Shown here: one piece after another, positions 26,810 through 36,344 of the stretch
Layout of the letters: every line of letters starts with the position of its first letter
How positions within the stretch are numbered: position 1 is the stretch's first letter
From: Mycobacterium ostraviense
GTDB lineage: Bacteria; Actinomycetota; Actinomycetes; Mycobacteriales; Mycobacteriaceae
Direction: 5' to 3'
Assembly: GCF_002705925.1 (NCBI RefSeq)
Contig: NZ_NKRE01000001.1
Coordinates: forward strand, 4,722,093-4,786,092
DNA: 64,000 nucleotides
Position numbers and translations under genes: made by a program
Notes under the pieces: model-generated
What the model saw: only the letters and a program-made list of their open reading frames with translations
Database searches by the model: none
Told to the model about the DNA's origin: nothing

Positions 26810-29800
26810 ATGACGAGCGATCCCGAAGTTAAGCAGGATGTCGGGGCGTGGACAACGTTCACCCGGCCGGCTGACGTCCCTGACTGGATCTCGCAGGCCT
26901 ATCTGGATAGCTACCGCGGCCAATCGGACGACGAGTCGCAGACCCCCGGCTCGCTGCTGACGCCGCGCATGTTGGGTGCGCACTATCGGCTCGGTCAGCA
27001 CCGCGCGGCCGGTGAGAGTTGTGTCGCGGTGTACCACGCGGACGATCCGGCGGGGTTCGGGCCGGCGCTGCAGGTGGTCGCCGAGCACGGCAGCATGCTG
27101 ATGGATTCGGTGACGGTGCTGCTGCACCGGCTCGGGGTGGACTACACCGCCATCATGACGCCGGTGTTCGATGTGCGCCGCAGCCCCGCCGGTGAGCTGT
27201 TGCGCATCGAACCCAAAGCGGCCGGCACGTCACCGTATACCGGCGAGGCCTGGATTTTCGTTCAGCTCGCGCCCTCGGTGGACCGCAACGCCCTGACCGA
27301 AGTCGAACGGCTGTTACCGAGGGTCTTGGCCGACGTCCAGCGGGTCGCGACGGATGCGGCGGCGATGATCGCCACCCTGAGCGAATTGGCCGCGGCAGTT
27401 GACACTGATCCCGAAGGCCACTATGCAGCGCCTGACCGTCAGGAGGTCGCGGCGTTGCTGCGCTGGCTGGGCAATGGCAACTTTCTGCTGCTGGGCTACC
27501 AGCCCTGCCGGGTCGACGACGGGATGGTCATCGGCGACGGGTCCAGCGGCCTCGGCGTCCTGCGGGCGCGGGCAGGCATCCGGCCCCGGCTGACCGACGA
27601 AACCAAAATGCTGGTCTTGGCCCAGGCACGTGTCGGCAGCTACCTGCGTTACGGCGCTTACCCGTATGCCATCGCGGTGCGCGAGTACGTCGGGAATGGC
27701 AGCGTAATCGAACATCGCTTCGTCGGGCTCTTCACGGTCGCCGCCATGAACGCCGATGTCCTGGAAATCCCGGCGATTTCGCGCCGGGTTCGGGAGGCGC
27801 TCGAGTTGGCCGGCAGCGACCCCAGCCACCCGGGTCAGCTGTTGCTCGATGTCATCCAGACCGTCCCGCGCCCCGAGCTTTTCACCCTGAGCGCCGAGCG
27901 GCTGTTGGAGATGGCCAAAGCCGTGGTGGATCTTGGATCACAGCGACGCGCTTTGTTGTTCCTGCGGGTGGATCGGCTGCAGTTCTTCGTCTCGTGCCTG
28001 GTCTACGTGCCCCGGGACCGTTACACCACCGCGGTGCGCTTGCAGATCGAGGACATCCTGGTCCGCGAGTTCGGCGGGACGCGACTGGAATTCACCGCTC
28101 GCGTCAGTGAATCGCCTTGGGCGCTCATGCATTTCATGGTCCGACTGCCCGAAGATTCGCCCCCGGGCTCGGTCGATGTCTCCGAGGCCAACCGCCTGCG
28201 GATCCAGGCGTTGCTGAGCGAGGCCGCGCGAACCTGGGCCGACCGCCTGATCAGCGCCGCGGCAGACGGCTCCGTCAGCCACAACGACGCCGAGCATTAC
28301 GCGGCGGCCTTCTCCGAGGCCTACAAACAGGCGGTCAGTCCGGCCGATGCCATCGACCACATCGCCATCATCAACAAGCTGACCGACGACTCGGTCAAGT
28401 TGGTGTTCTCCGACAGCGACGAACAGGGTCACGGCCAGCTGACCTGGTTCTTGGGCGGCTGCACCGCATCGCTTAGCGAGTTGCTGCCCATGCTGCAGTG
28501 CATGGGTGTCGAGGTCCTCGAAGAGCGGCCGTTCACCGTGACCCGTCCCGACGGACTGCCGGTCTGGATTTATCAGTTCAAGATCTCGCTGCATCGCGCC
28601 ATCCCGAAGGCCACCAACGCCGCCGAGCGGGACGCGGCCGCGCAACGGTTCGCCGATGCCGTCACCGCCATCTGGCAGGGCAGGATCGAGATCGACCGGT
28701 TCAACGAACTGGTGATGCGCGCAGGGCTGACCTGGCGGCAAGTTGTCGTGTTGCGCGCTTACGCCAAGTACTTGCGGCAGGCAGGCTTCCCCTACAGCCA
28801 GTCCTATATCGAATCGGTGCTCAACGAGCATGCCTGGACCGCGCGCTCGCTGGTGACTCTGTTCGAGGCAATGTTCGATCCCAGGCCGGCGGGCTCGCGG
28901 CGCGATGCCCAAGCGGCCGCGGCCGCCGTCGCCGCCGACATCGACGCAGTGGTGGGTCTGGACACCGACCGCATCCTGCGTGCCTTCGCCTCGCTGGTTC
29001 AGGCCACATTGCGGACCAATTACTTTGTGACACGCGAGGGTTCGGCCCGAAGCCGCAATGTGCTGGCGGTCAAGCTGGACGCGCAGTTGGTCGACGAGCT
29101 GCCGCTGCCGCGTCCCAAGTTCGAAATCTTCGTGTACTCGCCGCGGGTGGAAGGCGTGCACCTGCGGTTCGGTCCGGTCGCACGCGGCGGCCTGCGCTGG
29201 TCGGATCGCCGCGACGACTTCCGCACCGAGATCCTGGGCCTGGTCAAGGCGCAGGCGGTGAAGAACGCCGTCATCGTGCCGGTCGGCGCCAAGGGCGGAT
29301 TCGTCCTCAAGCGGCCGCCGCTGCCCACCGGCGACGCGGCCGCCGACCGCGATGCCACCCGCGCCGAGGGTGTGGCGTGCTACCAGCTGTTCATTTCCGG
29401 ATTGCTCGACGTCACCGACAACGTCGACCACGCGACCGGAAAAGTCAGCCCACCGCCGGAGGTGGTGCGCCGCGACGGCGACGACGCCTACCTGGTGGTG
29501 GCCGCCGACAAAGGCACCGCCACGTTCTCCGACATCGCCAACGACGTCGCCAAGTCCTACGGGTTCTGGTTGGGCGACGCGTTCGCGTCCGGCGGATCGG
29601 TGGGCTACGACCACAAGGCCATGGGCATCACCGCCCGGGGTACCTGGGAGGCTGTCAAGAGACACTTCCGCGAAATCGGGGTCGACACGCAGACCGAGGA
29701 TTTCACCGTCGTCGGCGTCGGCGACATGAGCGGCGACGTGTTCGGCAACGGCATGCTGCTCAGCAAGCACATCAGGCTGGTGGCGGCCTTCGATCACCGG

Positions 29801-31621
29801 CACATCTTCCTCGACCCGGATCCGGACGCCACCGCCTCCTGGGCGGAACGGCGGCGGATGTTCAAGCTGCCCCGATCAAGCTGGGACGACTACGAAAGGT
29901 CGCTGATCAGCGAGGGTGGCGGCGTCTACAGCCGCGTGCAGAAGGCCATTCCGATCAGCCCGCAGGTCCGTGCCGCGCTCGGCATCGACACCGACGTCAC
30001 CGAGATGTCCCCGCCCAACCTGATCCGCGCGATTCTGCAGGCGCCGGTCGACCTGCTGTTCAACGGCGGCATCGGCACCTACATCAAGGCCGAGTCGGAA
30101 TCGGACTCCGATGTCGGCGATCGGGCCAATGACCCGGTGCGAGTCAACGCCAACCAGGTGCGGGCCAAGGTGATCGGCGAAGGCGGCAACCTGGGGGTGA
30201 CGGCGCTGGGACGCGTCGAATTCGATCTGTCGGGCGGCCGGATCAACACCGACGCGATGGACAACTCCGCCGGCGTGGACTGCTCCGACCATGAGGTCAA
30301 TATCAAGATCCTGATCGACTCGCTGGTCACTGCGGGCAAGGTCAAAGCCGACGAACGCAAACAGCTGCTGGAGTCGATGACCGACGAGGTGGCTCGGCTG
30401 GTGCTCACCGACAACGAGGATCAGAACGACCTGATGGGTACCAGCCGCGCCAACGCGGCCAGCCTGTTGCCGGTGCACGCCGACCAGATCAGGCACTTGG
30501 TGGCCGAGCGGGGACTCAACCGGGAATTGGAGGCGCTGCCGTCGGAGAAAGAGATTGCGCGGCGGGCCGAGGCGGGCATCGGGCTGACCTCGCCCGAGTT
30601 GGCGACGTTGATGGCACACGTCAAGTTGGCGCTCAAAGAGGAGGTGCTGACCACCGAGCTGCCCGATCAGGACGTGTTCGCGTCCCGATTGCCCGATTAT
30701 TTTCCGCGGCCGTTACGGGAACGGTTCACCTCGGAGATCCGCTCGCACCAGCTGCGTCGCGAGATCGTCACCACGATGCTGATCAACGACCTGGTGGACA
30801 ACGCCGGTATCAGCTACGCCTTCCGGCTCGCCGAGGATGTCGGCGTAACTCCGATCGACGCCGTGCGTACCTACGTCGCCATCGACGCCATCTTCGGGGT
30901 GAACCATCTCTGGCGGCGCATCCGCGCGGCGAATTTGCCGGTCGCACTGTCGGACCGGCTGACGCTTGATACCCGTCGGCTGATCGACCGGGCGGGACGC
31001 TGGCTGCTCAATTATCGTCCGCAGCCGCTGGCGGTCGGCGCTGAGATCAACCGCTTCGCCGCGAAGGTCAAGGCCATGACGCCGCGCATGTCGGAGTGGT
31101 TGCGCGGTGACGACAAAGCCATCGTCGAGAAGGAAGCGGCTGAGTTCACGACTCAAGGCGCGCCCCACGACTTGGCCTACCGGGTCGCGGTGGGCCTGTA
31201 CCGCTACAGTTTGCTCGACATCATCGACATCGCCGACATCATCGAGATCGACACGGCTGAAGTCGCCGACACCTACTTTGCCCTGATGGACCGGTTGGGC
31301 ACCGACGGGCTGTTGACCGCGGTCTCCGAGCTTCCCCGCAACGATCGCTGGCAAGCGTTGGCGCGGTTGGCGATCCGCGACGACATCTATGCCTCGCTGC
31401 GGGCATTGTGTTTCGACGTACTGGCCGTCGGCGAACCCGACGAAAGCGGGGAGCAGAAGATCGCCGAGTGGGAGCACATCAGCGCATCCCGGGTCGAGCG
31501 GGCTCGCCGCACGCTCAACGAAATTCGGGAATGCGGCGCGAAAGACCTTGCGACGCTGTCGGTGGCGGCACGCCAAATCCGCCGGATGACCCGCACCAGC
31601 GGGCGCGGGGCGTCCGCATGA
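26810..31621 (+). CDS. gdh: NAD-specific glutamate dehydrogenase, large (GDH180-type)
   Basis: This very large protein (1603 residues) is the L_180-type NAD-glutamate dehydrogenase, which deaminates glutamate to 2-oxoglutarate. The catalytic core begins near residue 780. It shows GGLRWSDRRDDFRTE, the substrate lysine motif PVGAKGGF, and the nucleotide-binding GVGDMSGDVFGNGML. The N-terminal half carries regulatory ACT-like and helical regions. I prefer ATG 26810 (MTSDPEVKQDV) to the in-frame ATG 26732. It matches the start region of the M. tuberculosis protein, and the extra 26 residues look non-coding. It overlaps the next gene (ATGA). Confidence 0.93.
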   Translation: MTSDPEVKQDVGAWTTFTRPADVPDWISQAYLDSYRGQSDDESQTPGSLLTPRMLGAHYRLGQHRAAGESCVAVYHADDPAGFGPALQVVAEHGSMLMDSVTVLLHRLGVDYTAIMTPVFDVRRSPAGELLRIEPKAAGTSPYTGEAWIFVQLAPSVDRNALTEVERLLPRVLADVQRVATDAAAMIATLSELAAAVDTDPEGHYAAPDRQEVAALLRWLGNGNFLLLGYQPCRVDDGMVIGDGSSGLGVLRARAGIRPRLTDETKMLVLAQARVGSYLRYGAYPYAIAVREYVGNGSVIEHRFVGLFTVAAMNADVLEIPAISRRVREALELAGSDPSHPGQLLLDVIQTVPRPELFTLSAERLLEMAKAVVDLGSQRRALLFLRVDRLQFFVSCLVYVPRDRYTTAVRLQIEDILVREFGGTRLEFTARVSESPWALMHFMVRLPEDSPPGSVDVSEANRLRIQALLSEAARTWADRLISAAADGSVSHNDAEHYAAAFSEAYKQAVSPADAIDHIAIINKLTDDSVKLVFSDSDEQGHGQLTWFLGGCTASLSELLPMLQCMGVEVLEERPFTVTRPDGLPVWIYQFKISLHRAIPKATNAAERDAAAQRFADAVTAIWQGRIEIDRFNELVMRAGLTWRQVVVLRAYAKYLRQAGFPYSQSYIESVLNEHAWTARSLVTLFEAMFDPRPAGSRRDAQAAAAAVAADIDAVVGLDTDRILRAFASLVQATLRTNYFVTREGSARSRNVLAVKLDAQLVDELPLPRPKFEIFVYSPRVEGVHLRFGPVARGGLRWSDRRDDFRTEILGLVKAQAVKNAVIVPVGAKGGFVLKRPPLPTGDAAADRDATRAEGVACYQLFISGLLDVTDNVDHATGKVSPPPEVVRRDGDDAYLVVAADKGTATFSDIANDVAKSYGFWLGDAFASGGSVGYDHKAMGITARGTWEAVKRHFREIGVDTQTEDFTVVGVGDMSGDVFGNGMLLSKHIRLVAAFDHRHIFLDPDPDATASWAERRRMFKLPRSSWDDYERSLISEGGGVYSRVQKAIPISPQVRAALGIDTDVTEMSPPNLIRAILQAPVDLLFNGGIGTYIKAESESDSDVGDRANDPVRVNANQVRAKVIGEGGNLGVTALGRVEFDLSGGRINTDAMDNSAGVDCSDHEVNIKILIDSLVTAGKVKADERKQLLESMTDEVARLVLTDNEDQNDLMGTSRANAASLLPVHADQIRHLVAERGLNRELEALPSEKEIARRAEAGIGLTSPELATLMAHVKLALKEEVLTTELPDQDVFASRLPDYFPRPLRERFTSEIRSHQLRREIVTTMLINDLVDNAGISYAFRLAEDVGVTPIDAVRTYVAIDAIFGVNHLWRRIRAANLPVALSDRLTLDTRRLIDRAGRWLLNYRPQPLAVGAEINRFAAKVKAMTPRMSEWLRGDDKAIVEKEAAEFTTQGAPHDLAYRVAVGLYRYSLLDIIDIADIIEIDTAEVADTYFALMDRLGTDGLLTAVSELPRNDRWQALARLAIRDDIYASLRALCFDVLAVGEPDESGEQKIAEWEHISASRVERARRTLNEIRECGAKDLATLSVAARQIRRMTRTSGRGASA

Positions 31622-32034
31622 GTGTCGGTTTCGTAGCGCCGGTGGCGGTGCGCTGGTCCGACATCGACATGTACCAGCATGTCAACCACGCCACCATGGT
31701 CACCATCCTGGAAGAGGCGCGGGTCCCGTTTCTCAAAGACGCGTTCGCCGCCGACATCACCACCACCGGCCTGCTCATCGCCGACGTCCGGGTTAGCTAC
31801 AAAGGTCAACTGCGGCTTTCCGATTCGCCGCTGCAAGTGACGATCTGGGTGAAGCGGCTGCGCGCGGTCGACTTCACCCTGGGTTACGAAGTACGGTCGG
31901 TCAACGCGGAACCGGACTCGAAACCGGCCGTCCTTGCCGATTCGCAGCTAGCCGCGTTCCATATCGAAGAACAGCGGTTGGTCCGCCTGTCGCCACATCA
32001 TCGGGAGTATCTGCAACGGTGGCTTCGCGAATAG
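31618..32034 (+). CDS. Hotdog-fold acyl-CoA thioesterase (4HBT family)
   Basis: The 138-residue single-domain protein opens with the 4-hydroxybenzoyl-CoA thioesterase signature RWSDIDMYQHVNHATM. Its Asp is the usual catalytic residue. ATG 31618 overlaps the gdh stop. The acyl substrate cannot be read from sequence. The same gene follows gdh in M. tuberculosis (Rv2475c). Confidence 0.87.
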   Translation: MSVGFVAPVAVRWSDIDMYQHVNHATMVTILEEARVPFLKDAFAADITTTGLLIADVRVSYKGQLRLSDSPLQVTIWVKRLRAVDFTLGYEVRSVNAEPDSKPAVLADSQLAAFHIEEQRLVRLSPHHREYLQRWLRE

Positions 32035-32717
32035 GGGGCGCATTAACGGAGGGAACCGGGGGCGGAGCCGAGCGCGGCCTGTGGCTGACCGACCCGGCTC
32101 ACCGCGCGGATCTGGCCACGTTCGTCGAACGTGCGATGCGACTCGACGACGCGGCGATCATTCGTATCCGGGCACGGTCGGCCGGATTGCTGACAGCTTG
32201 GGTGGCAACGGGTTTCGACGTGCTGGCCAGCCGGGTGGTGGCCGGCAGGGTGCGGCCCGACGATTTTTCGGTGGGGGCAGCAGGATTGGCGCGCGGACTG
32301 GAAGCGATGGACACGTCGGGCTATGTCGATCCAGGCTATGGGATGGACTCGGCGTGGCGGGGTGCGCTGCCCCCGGAGTCCGGTTTCGTCCACCTCGATG
32401 ACGTGCCGGCCCGGGTGATGCTGGATCTGGCGGCGACCGGCGCACGGCTGGCCAAGGAATACGGCAGTTCTCAGGGTCCACCGGCGTCGCTGCTGGATCA
32501 GGAGGTCATCCAGGTCAGTTCCGGCGACGTCGTCGTCGGGCTACCGATGCGCTGTGTGTTCGCTTTAACCGCAATGGGTTTCCTGCCGCAGCCCGCGGAG
32601 GTGATCGACGCCGACGAGATGATCCGGGTCCGGATTCTGCCGACCTGGTTGCGGCTCGACGCCCGCTTCGGGTCTGTGTACCGGCGGCGCGGTCATCCCG
32701 CTCTGGTCCTGCGCTGA
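32019..32717 (+). CDS. Conserved mycobacterial protein of unknown function
   Basis: The 232-residue protein has no motif I recognise. It is mixed helical, with no signal peptide or clear membrane segment. GTG 32019 overlaps the thioesterase gene by 16 bases. It is the only good start because the next in-frame Met is residue 39. It corresponds by position to Rv2474c. Coupling to the gdh/thioesterase operon is the only functional hint. Confidence 0.7.
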   Translation: MASRIGGALTEGTGGGAERGLWLTDPAHRADLATFVERAMRLDDAAIIRIRARSAGLLTAWVATGFDVLASRVVAGRVRPDDFSVGAAGLARGLEAMDTSGYVDPGYGMDSAWRGALPPESGFVHLDDVPARVMLDLAATGARLAKEYGSSQGPPASLLDQEVIQVSSGDVVVGLPMRCVFALTAMGFLPQPAEVIDADEMIRVRILPTWLRLDARFGSVYRRRGHPALVLR

Positions 32718-32732
32718 CGCGAGATGGTTTTG

Positions 32733-33329
32733 CTATCGCGGGTCTCGCCAGTGCAAGCGATACCGGTAGTAGAGGCCCCGTCGGACTTCGGCGTTGGGCA
32801 AAACCTCGGTGGCTACCTGTCGGATCTGATCGAGGTTTTCATGGGGCTCGGTGACCGGTACGCCGATGTCACGGGTCTCCCGATGAAGCAGCGATCCTAT
32901 GCGGACCCAGGGGGTGCAGAGCAGCGACCACGCCCAGTCGCGGATCGTCGTGTTCGCCGCAAGCCCCACGACGGCCAGCTCGCCGCCGGGCTTGAGTAGC
33001 CGGCGCGCTTTGGCCAGCGCTTCTCGCAGCGGCTGGTGATGAATGCTGGCCACGAATGCGATGACATCAAAGCTTCGCTCGGGCGCGGTATAGCCCTGAA
33101 AGTCGCAGCGATCGAACGACGTGTTGGCCATCGAGTGCAGCCGGAGACGTGCTCGCTCGACTGTGGCAGCGTCAGGATCGATGCCGACCACCCGGCGCGA
33201 TACCGATGCCAGCCGCTGCACCAGCAGGCCCTCACCGCACCCCACATCCAAGACGTCGCCGTGGTGTCGCGCTGCGATATCGACCAGCCATGGGTGATAG
33301 GCGGTGTTGTGGTTCCAGTAGTCCGCCAC
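32733..33329 (-). CDS. SAM-dependent class I methyltransferase
   Basis: The 198-residue methyltransferase carries motif I VLDVGCGEG (residues 26-34), the acidic strand VVGIDPDA that binds the SAM ribose, and the later LKPGGELAVVG. Its GTG start lies 10 bases after the aglA stop on the same strand, making it the third gene of glbO-aglA-methyltransferase. It ends 15 bases from the convergent unknown gene. I do not recall a methyltransferase at this position in M. tuberculosis, so it may be lineage-specific. The methyl acceptor is unknown. Confidence 0.85.
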   Translation of the reverse strand: MADYWNHNTAYHPWLVDIAARHHGDVLDVGCGEGLLVQRLASVSRRVVGIDPDAATVERARLRLHSMANTSFDRCDFQGYTAPERSFDVIAFVASIHHQPLREALAKARRLLKPGGELAVVGLAANTTIRDWAWSLLCTPWVRIGSLLHRETRDIGVPVTEPHENLDQIRQVATEVLPNAEVRRGLYYRYRLHWRDPR

Positions 33330-33339
33330 GCTGTGCGGG

Positions 33340-34929
33340 CTAAACCAACCAGGCCGCGGTGTCCGGCGGCAGCTGTCCGGCGACCAACGGCCCGCTCGCC
33401 ATCAGCAGCTCGCCCGGGGGCAGGGTGATCGGGTGAGGGCCCGCATTCAATGCGCACACCAGCCCGCCGCCGCGGCGCCGAAATACCACCGCGTCGCCTG
33501 GTGCCGGCAGCCAATCGATCTGGCTGCCACCGAATTGGGCGTGCTCCCTTCGCAATTCGAGCGCACGACGAAAGAACGACAACGTCGAATCGGGATCTGC
33601 ACGCTGCTTCTCGACGGTCAACGCGGCCCATTCCCGCGGCATCGGTAACCAGGTGTCGGCGCACGTCGAAAACCCGAACGGGGGAGCGTCGCCCGACCAC
33701 GGCAGCGGCACCCGGCACCCGTCGCGGCCGCGTTCGGTGTGGCCGGAGCGTTTCCACGCCGGATCCCGCAGCGCCTCGTCGGGCAGGTCCACATCGGGCA
33801 GCCCGAGTTCCTGACCGTTGTAGAGAAATACCGCCCCCGGCAGGGCGAGCATGACCATCGCCATTGCCCGCGCCCGGCGCAGCCCAGTCACGCCGCCGCC
33901 GTAGCGGGTGACCTCCCGTCCCACATCATGGTTGGCCAGCGTCCAGGTCGGCGTGGCGTTTTCTATTGCCGCAGCCGCCAGCGAGTTCTGCACGGCGCCG
34001 TGGATCTCGGTGGCGTCGAACTCGGTCCGGGTCAGCCGGAAGTTGAAGCCGAGGTGCAGTTCGTCGGGCCGTACATATTCGGCCCATCGGGTGTTGTCCT
34101 GCACCCAGACCTCGCCGACGGTGACCGCCCCCGGGTAGTCGTCCATAACTGCGCGGATATCGCGGTGGATCGCATGTACCTGCGGGCGGTTGAAGCGTGG
34201 GTCGTCATCGGTGTGGCGCAAGATCTTGGCTTCGTCGGCGGCGTCGGGCAGCCCAGCGGGCTTGGCCATGCCGTGGGCCACGTCGATGCGGAACCCGTCC
34301 ACCCCGCGTTCCAGCCAGAAGCGCAGTGTCTTCTCGAAGTCGTCGAAGACCTCTGGGTTGTCCCAGTTGAGGTCGGGCTGCTCGGCGTCGAAGAGGTGCA
34401 GATACCACTGGCCTGGGTTGCCGTCCGGTTCGGTCACCCGAGTCCATGCCGGTCCGCCGAAGACGGACTCCCAATTGTTCGGCGGCAGCGACCCGTCCGG
34501 GCCCCGGCCGTCGCGAAAGAAATAGCGGTCCCGCGCGTCGGTGCCGGGGCCGGCGGCCAGCGCCGCCTGAAACCACGGGTGCTGGGAGCTGGTGTGGTTG
34601 GGCACTACGTCCATGGTGACCTTGATGCCCCGTTGATGTGCAGCCGCGACCAGTCGTTCGAACGCTGCCATCCCGCCGAAAAGCGGATCGATGTCCCGAG
34701 GGTTGGCAACGTCATAACCGTGGTCGGCCATCGGCGAGACGGTGACCGGGTTGATCCAGATCCCGTCGACGCCGAGCTGCTGCAAATACTCCAAGCGGGC
34801 CGTAAGCCCGTCGAGGTCGCCGACCCCGTCGCCGTCGCTGTCGGCGAACGAGCGCGGATACACCTGGTAGAACACCGCGTCCGACCACCACGGCCGTGGC
34901 TGATCTTCTCGATCCACTGCGGCGGCCAT
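33340..34929 (-). CDS. aglA: Alpha-glucosidase (GH13 family)
   Basis: The 529-residue glycoside hydrolase has the four GH13 motifs. DVVPNH is region I, GFRIDVAH carries nucleophile Asp216, GEVWVQ carries acid/base Glu273, and ANHDVGR carries Asp335. It should release glucose from alpha-glucosides such as maltose or trehalose-derived sugars in the cytoplasm, as no signal peptide is present. ATG 34929 overlaps the glbO stop by one base. The frame stays open upstream across glbO, but that part encodes no conserved sequence. Confidence 0.9.
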   Translation of the reverse strand: MAAAVDREDQPRPWWSDAVFYQVYPRSFADSDGDGVGDLDGLTARLEYLQQLGVDGIWINPVTVSPMADHGYDVANPRDIDPLFGGMAAFERLVAAAHQRGIKVTMDVVPNHTSSQHPWFQAALAAGPGTDARDRYFFRDGRGPDGSLPPNNWESVFGGPAWTRVTEPDGNPGQWYLHLFDAEQPDLNWDNPEVFDDFEKTLRFWLERGVDGFRIDVAHGMAKPAGLPDAADEAKILRHTDDDPRFNRPQVHAIHRDIRAVMDDYPGAVTVGEVWVQDNTRWAEYVRPDELHLGFNFRLTRTEFDATEIHGAVQNSLAAAAIENATPTWTLANHDVGREVTRYGGGVTGLRRARAMAMVMLALPGAVFLYNGQELGLPDVDLPDEALRDPAWKRSGHTERGRDGCRVPLPWSGDAPPFGFSTCADTWLPMPREWAALTVEKQRADPDSTLSFFRRALELRREHAQFGGSQIDWLPAPGDAVVFRRRGGGLVCALNAGPHPITLPPGELLMASGPLVAGQLPPDTAAWLV

Positions 34930-35324
34930 CAAAACGCGGAATTCACCAACGAGTGGGCTGCCATCTCGAGATAGGCGAGCAACTCGCGGCGGCGCTCGTC
35001 GTCCAGGGTCTGTGCATCGATGGAGGCGATCGCGGTGTGCATGCACCGCAACCAGGCGTCGCGCTCGATGGGCGTGATCCGAAACGGCATGTGCCGCATC
35101 CGCAGCCGGGGATGCCCGCGCTGTTCGGAGTAGGTTCGCGGGCCGCCCCAATATTGCTCGAGGAACATCCGCAGTCGCTCTTCGGCGCCGGATAGGTCCT
35201 TCTCGGGATAGAGCGGACGCAGGATTTCGTCTTCTGCGACTTGTTCGTAGAAGCGTGACACGATCGCGTCGAACGTCTTGGCGCCGCCGACGGCGTCGTA
35301 GAAGGATTGCTGTTGCGGTTCCAT
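34929..35324 (-). CDS. glbO: Truncated haemoglobin group II (trHbO)
   Basis: The 131-residue oxygen-binding haem protein of the 2-on-2 fold has B10 Tyr in SRFYEQ, the proximal His in RMRHMPF and Trp G8 in RDAWLRC. The WGGPRTYSEQRGHPRLRMRH segment is highly conserved in mycobacterial GlbO. ATG 35324 follows GGAAG closely. The ATG three codons earlier is possible. M. tuberculosis trHbO is linked to oxygen handling and oxidative defence. The overlap with aglA couples the two genes, though no biochemical link is known. Confidence 0.92.
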   Translation of the reverse strand: MEPQQQSFYDAVGGAKTFDAIVSRFYEQVAEDEILRPLYPEKDLSGAEERLRMFLEQYWGGPRTYSEQRGHPRLRMRHMPFRITPIERDAWLRCMHTAIASIDAQTLDDERRRELLAYLEMAAHSLVNSAF

Positions 35325-35398
35325 TGCTTCCATTGTGGTCTATGAATCGCCGACGCCGCGTGATGTCGATCTCACCTTCGGCTCCGGTCCGACCATCC

Positions 35399-36136
35399 CT
35401 AGCGGTTGGGGCCGAATCGTCGCTTGGCGCTCGCCATGTCGGCAGCAAGCCGGTCCAACAGATCGCGCAGCGGCGACGGCGGCAGGCCTGCGCCACCCGT
35501 TTCGAAGGTGCTCAGCTCGACGCCGGCCTTGGCGCACTCGATGAAAGACCAGGGTATCCCCGGTTCGTCGGCGCCCAATCGTTCGGTGATCGTGGCCACG
35601 GAGCGCTCCTGCAGCGCGGCCATCTCCGCGAGCACCGACATGAGGCGATGCTCGTAGCGGGCGCGGCACATGGTGGCCTCGTCACCCACCGAGCGTTGAG
35701 CTGCTGTCCCGATGCTGACGCAGCCGTCTGATGCCACTACGAAGCCTTCCTGGCGTGCGGCGCCGGCGATCTCCAACCTTTTCCCGTCGAGGTGCTGCAT
35801 CCCGGAAATGCAGTCGTCAATCGCGCGCAAAGCGGTCTGGAGCCGTTCGGGCAGTTCCCGGCGCCGAGGCTCGGCGCGATCGGCGGCATCTCGTTCAGCC
35901 AAACCTTTCGCGATCCCGCGCTTGGCGGCCAGCGCGGCTTGCCTGGATCGCGAGAAACTCAGCGCTGCCGGCAACTGTGGATCTGGCTCGATGATTTCGA
36001 TGACGCGGTTCATCGAGGCGAGCAGCTCAGCCACGGCGGCACGCGGGGTGAGCGGGTTTCGCGCGATGCGGCGATAGCGTTCTGCCGTCGTGTCCTCATT
36101 ACCGGGATCACCTGGCGGACCCGCACCACCCGGCAT
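35399..36136 (-). CDS. Hypothetical protein, helical, unknown function
   Basis: The 245-residue frame from ATG 36136 (MPGGAGPP) extends 23 codons further up to 36205. The longer start looks Arg-rich and unlikely. The protein is rich in Ala, Arg and Glu with several predicted helices, for example around AELLASMNRVIEIIE and YEHRLMSVLAEMAALQERSV. It has Cys residues but no metal-binding pattern and no signal peptide. It lies 74 bases upstream of glbO on the same strand and may belong to that operon. I do not recall a counterpart at this position in M. tuberculosis. Confidence 0.6.
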   Translation of the reverse strand: MPGGAGPPGDPGNEDTTAERYRRIARNPLTPRAAVAELLASMNRVIEIIEPDPQLPAALSFSRSRQAALAAKRGIAKGLAERDAADRAEPRRRELPERLQTALRAIDDCISGMQHLDGKRLEIAGAARQEGFVVASDGCVSIGTAAQRSVGDEATMCRARYEHRLMSVLAEMAALQERSVATITERLGADEPGIPWSFIECAKAGVELSTFETGGAGLPPSPLRDLLDRLAADMASAKRRFGPNR

Positions 36137-36344
36137 GTCGACAGCTCCTCTTGTTGAGCGCCGGATGGCGCAGCGGGATCGCGACCAGTGATGCCAGTGT
36201 TGCACTCCGCTACCGCCGCTGCCGACGCCTAGCGGCAGTACCGTCGGTTCGGTACCCCGGTGTTCACCCGATCGACACGGCGTGGTCCAGGCAATTGGCG
36301 TGCGGTCGGCAAAAAATCATGGTGGACTGTTCCGCGGAGGATCT

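Noticed and set aside
27938..29803. 621-residue minus-strand frame opposite gdh
   Set aside because: It lies entirely inside conserved gdh coding sequence, and its composition (Asp/His/Val/Gly-rich) is typical of antisense shadows.
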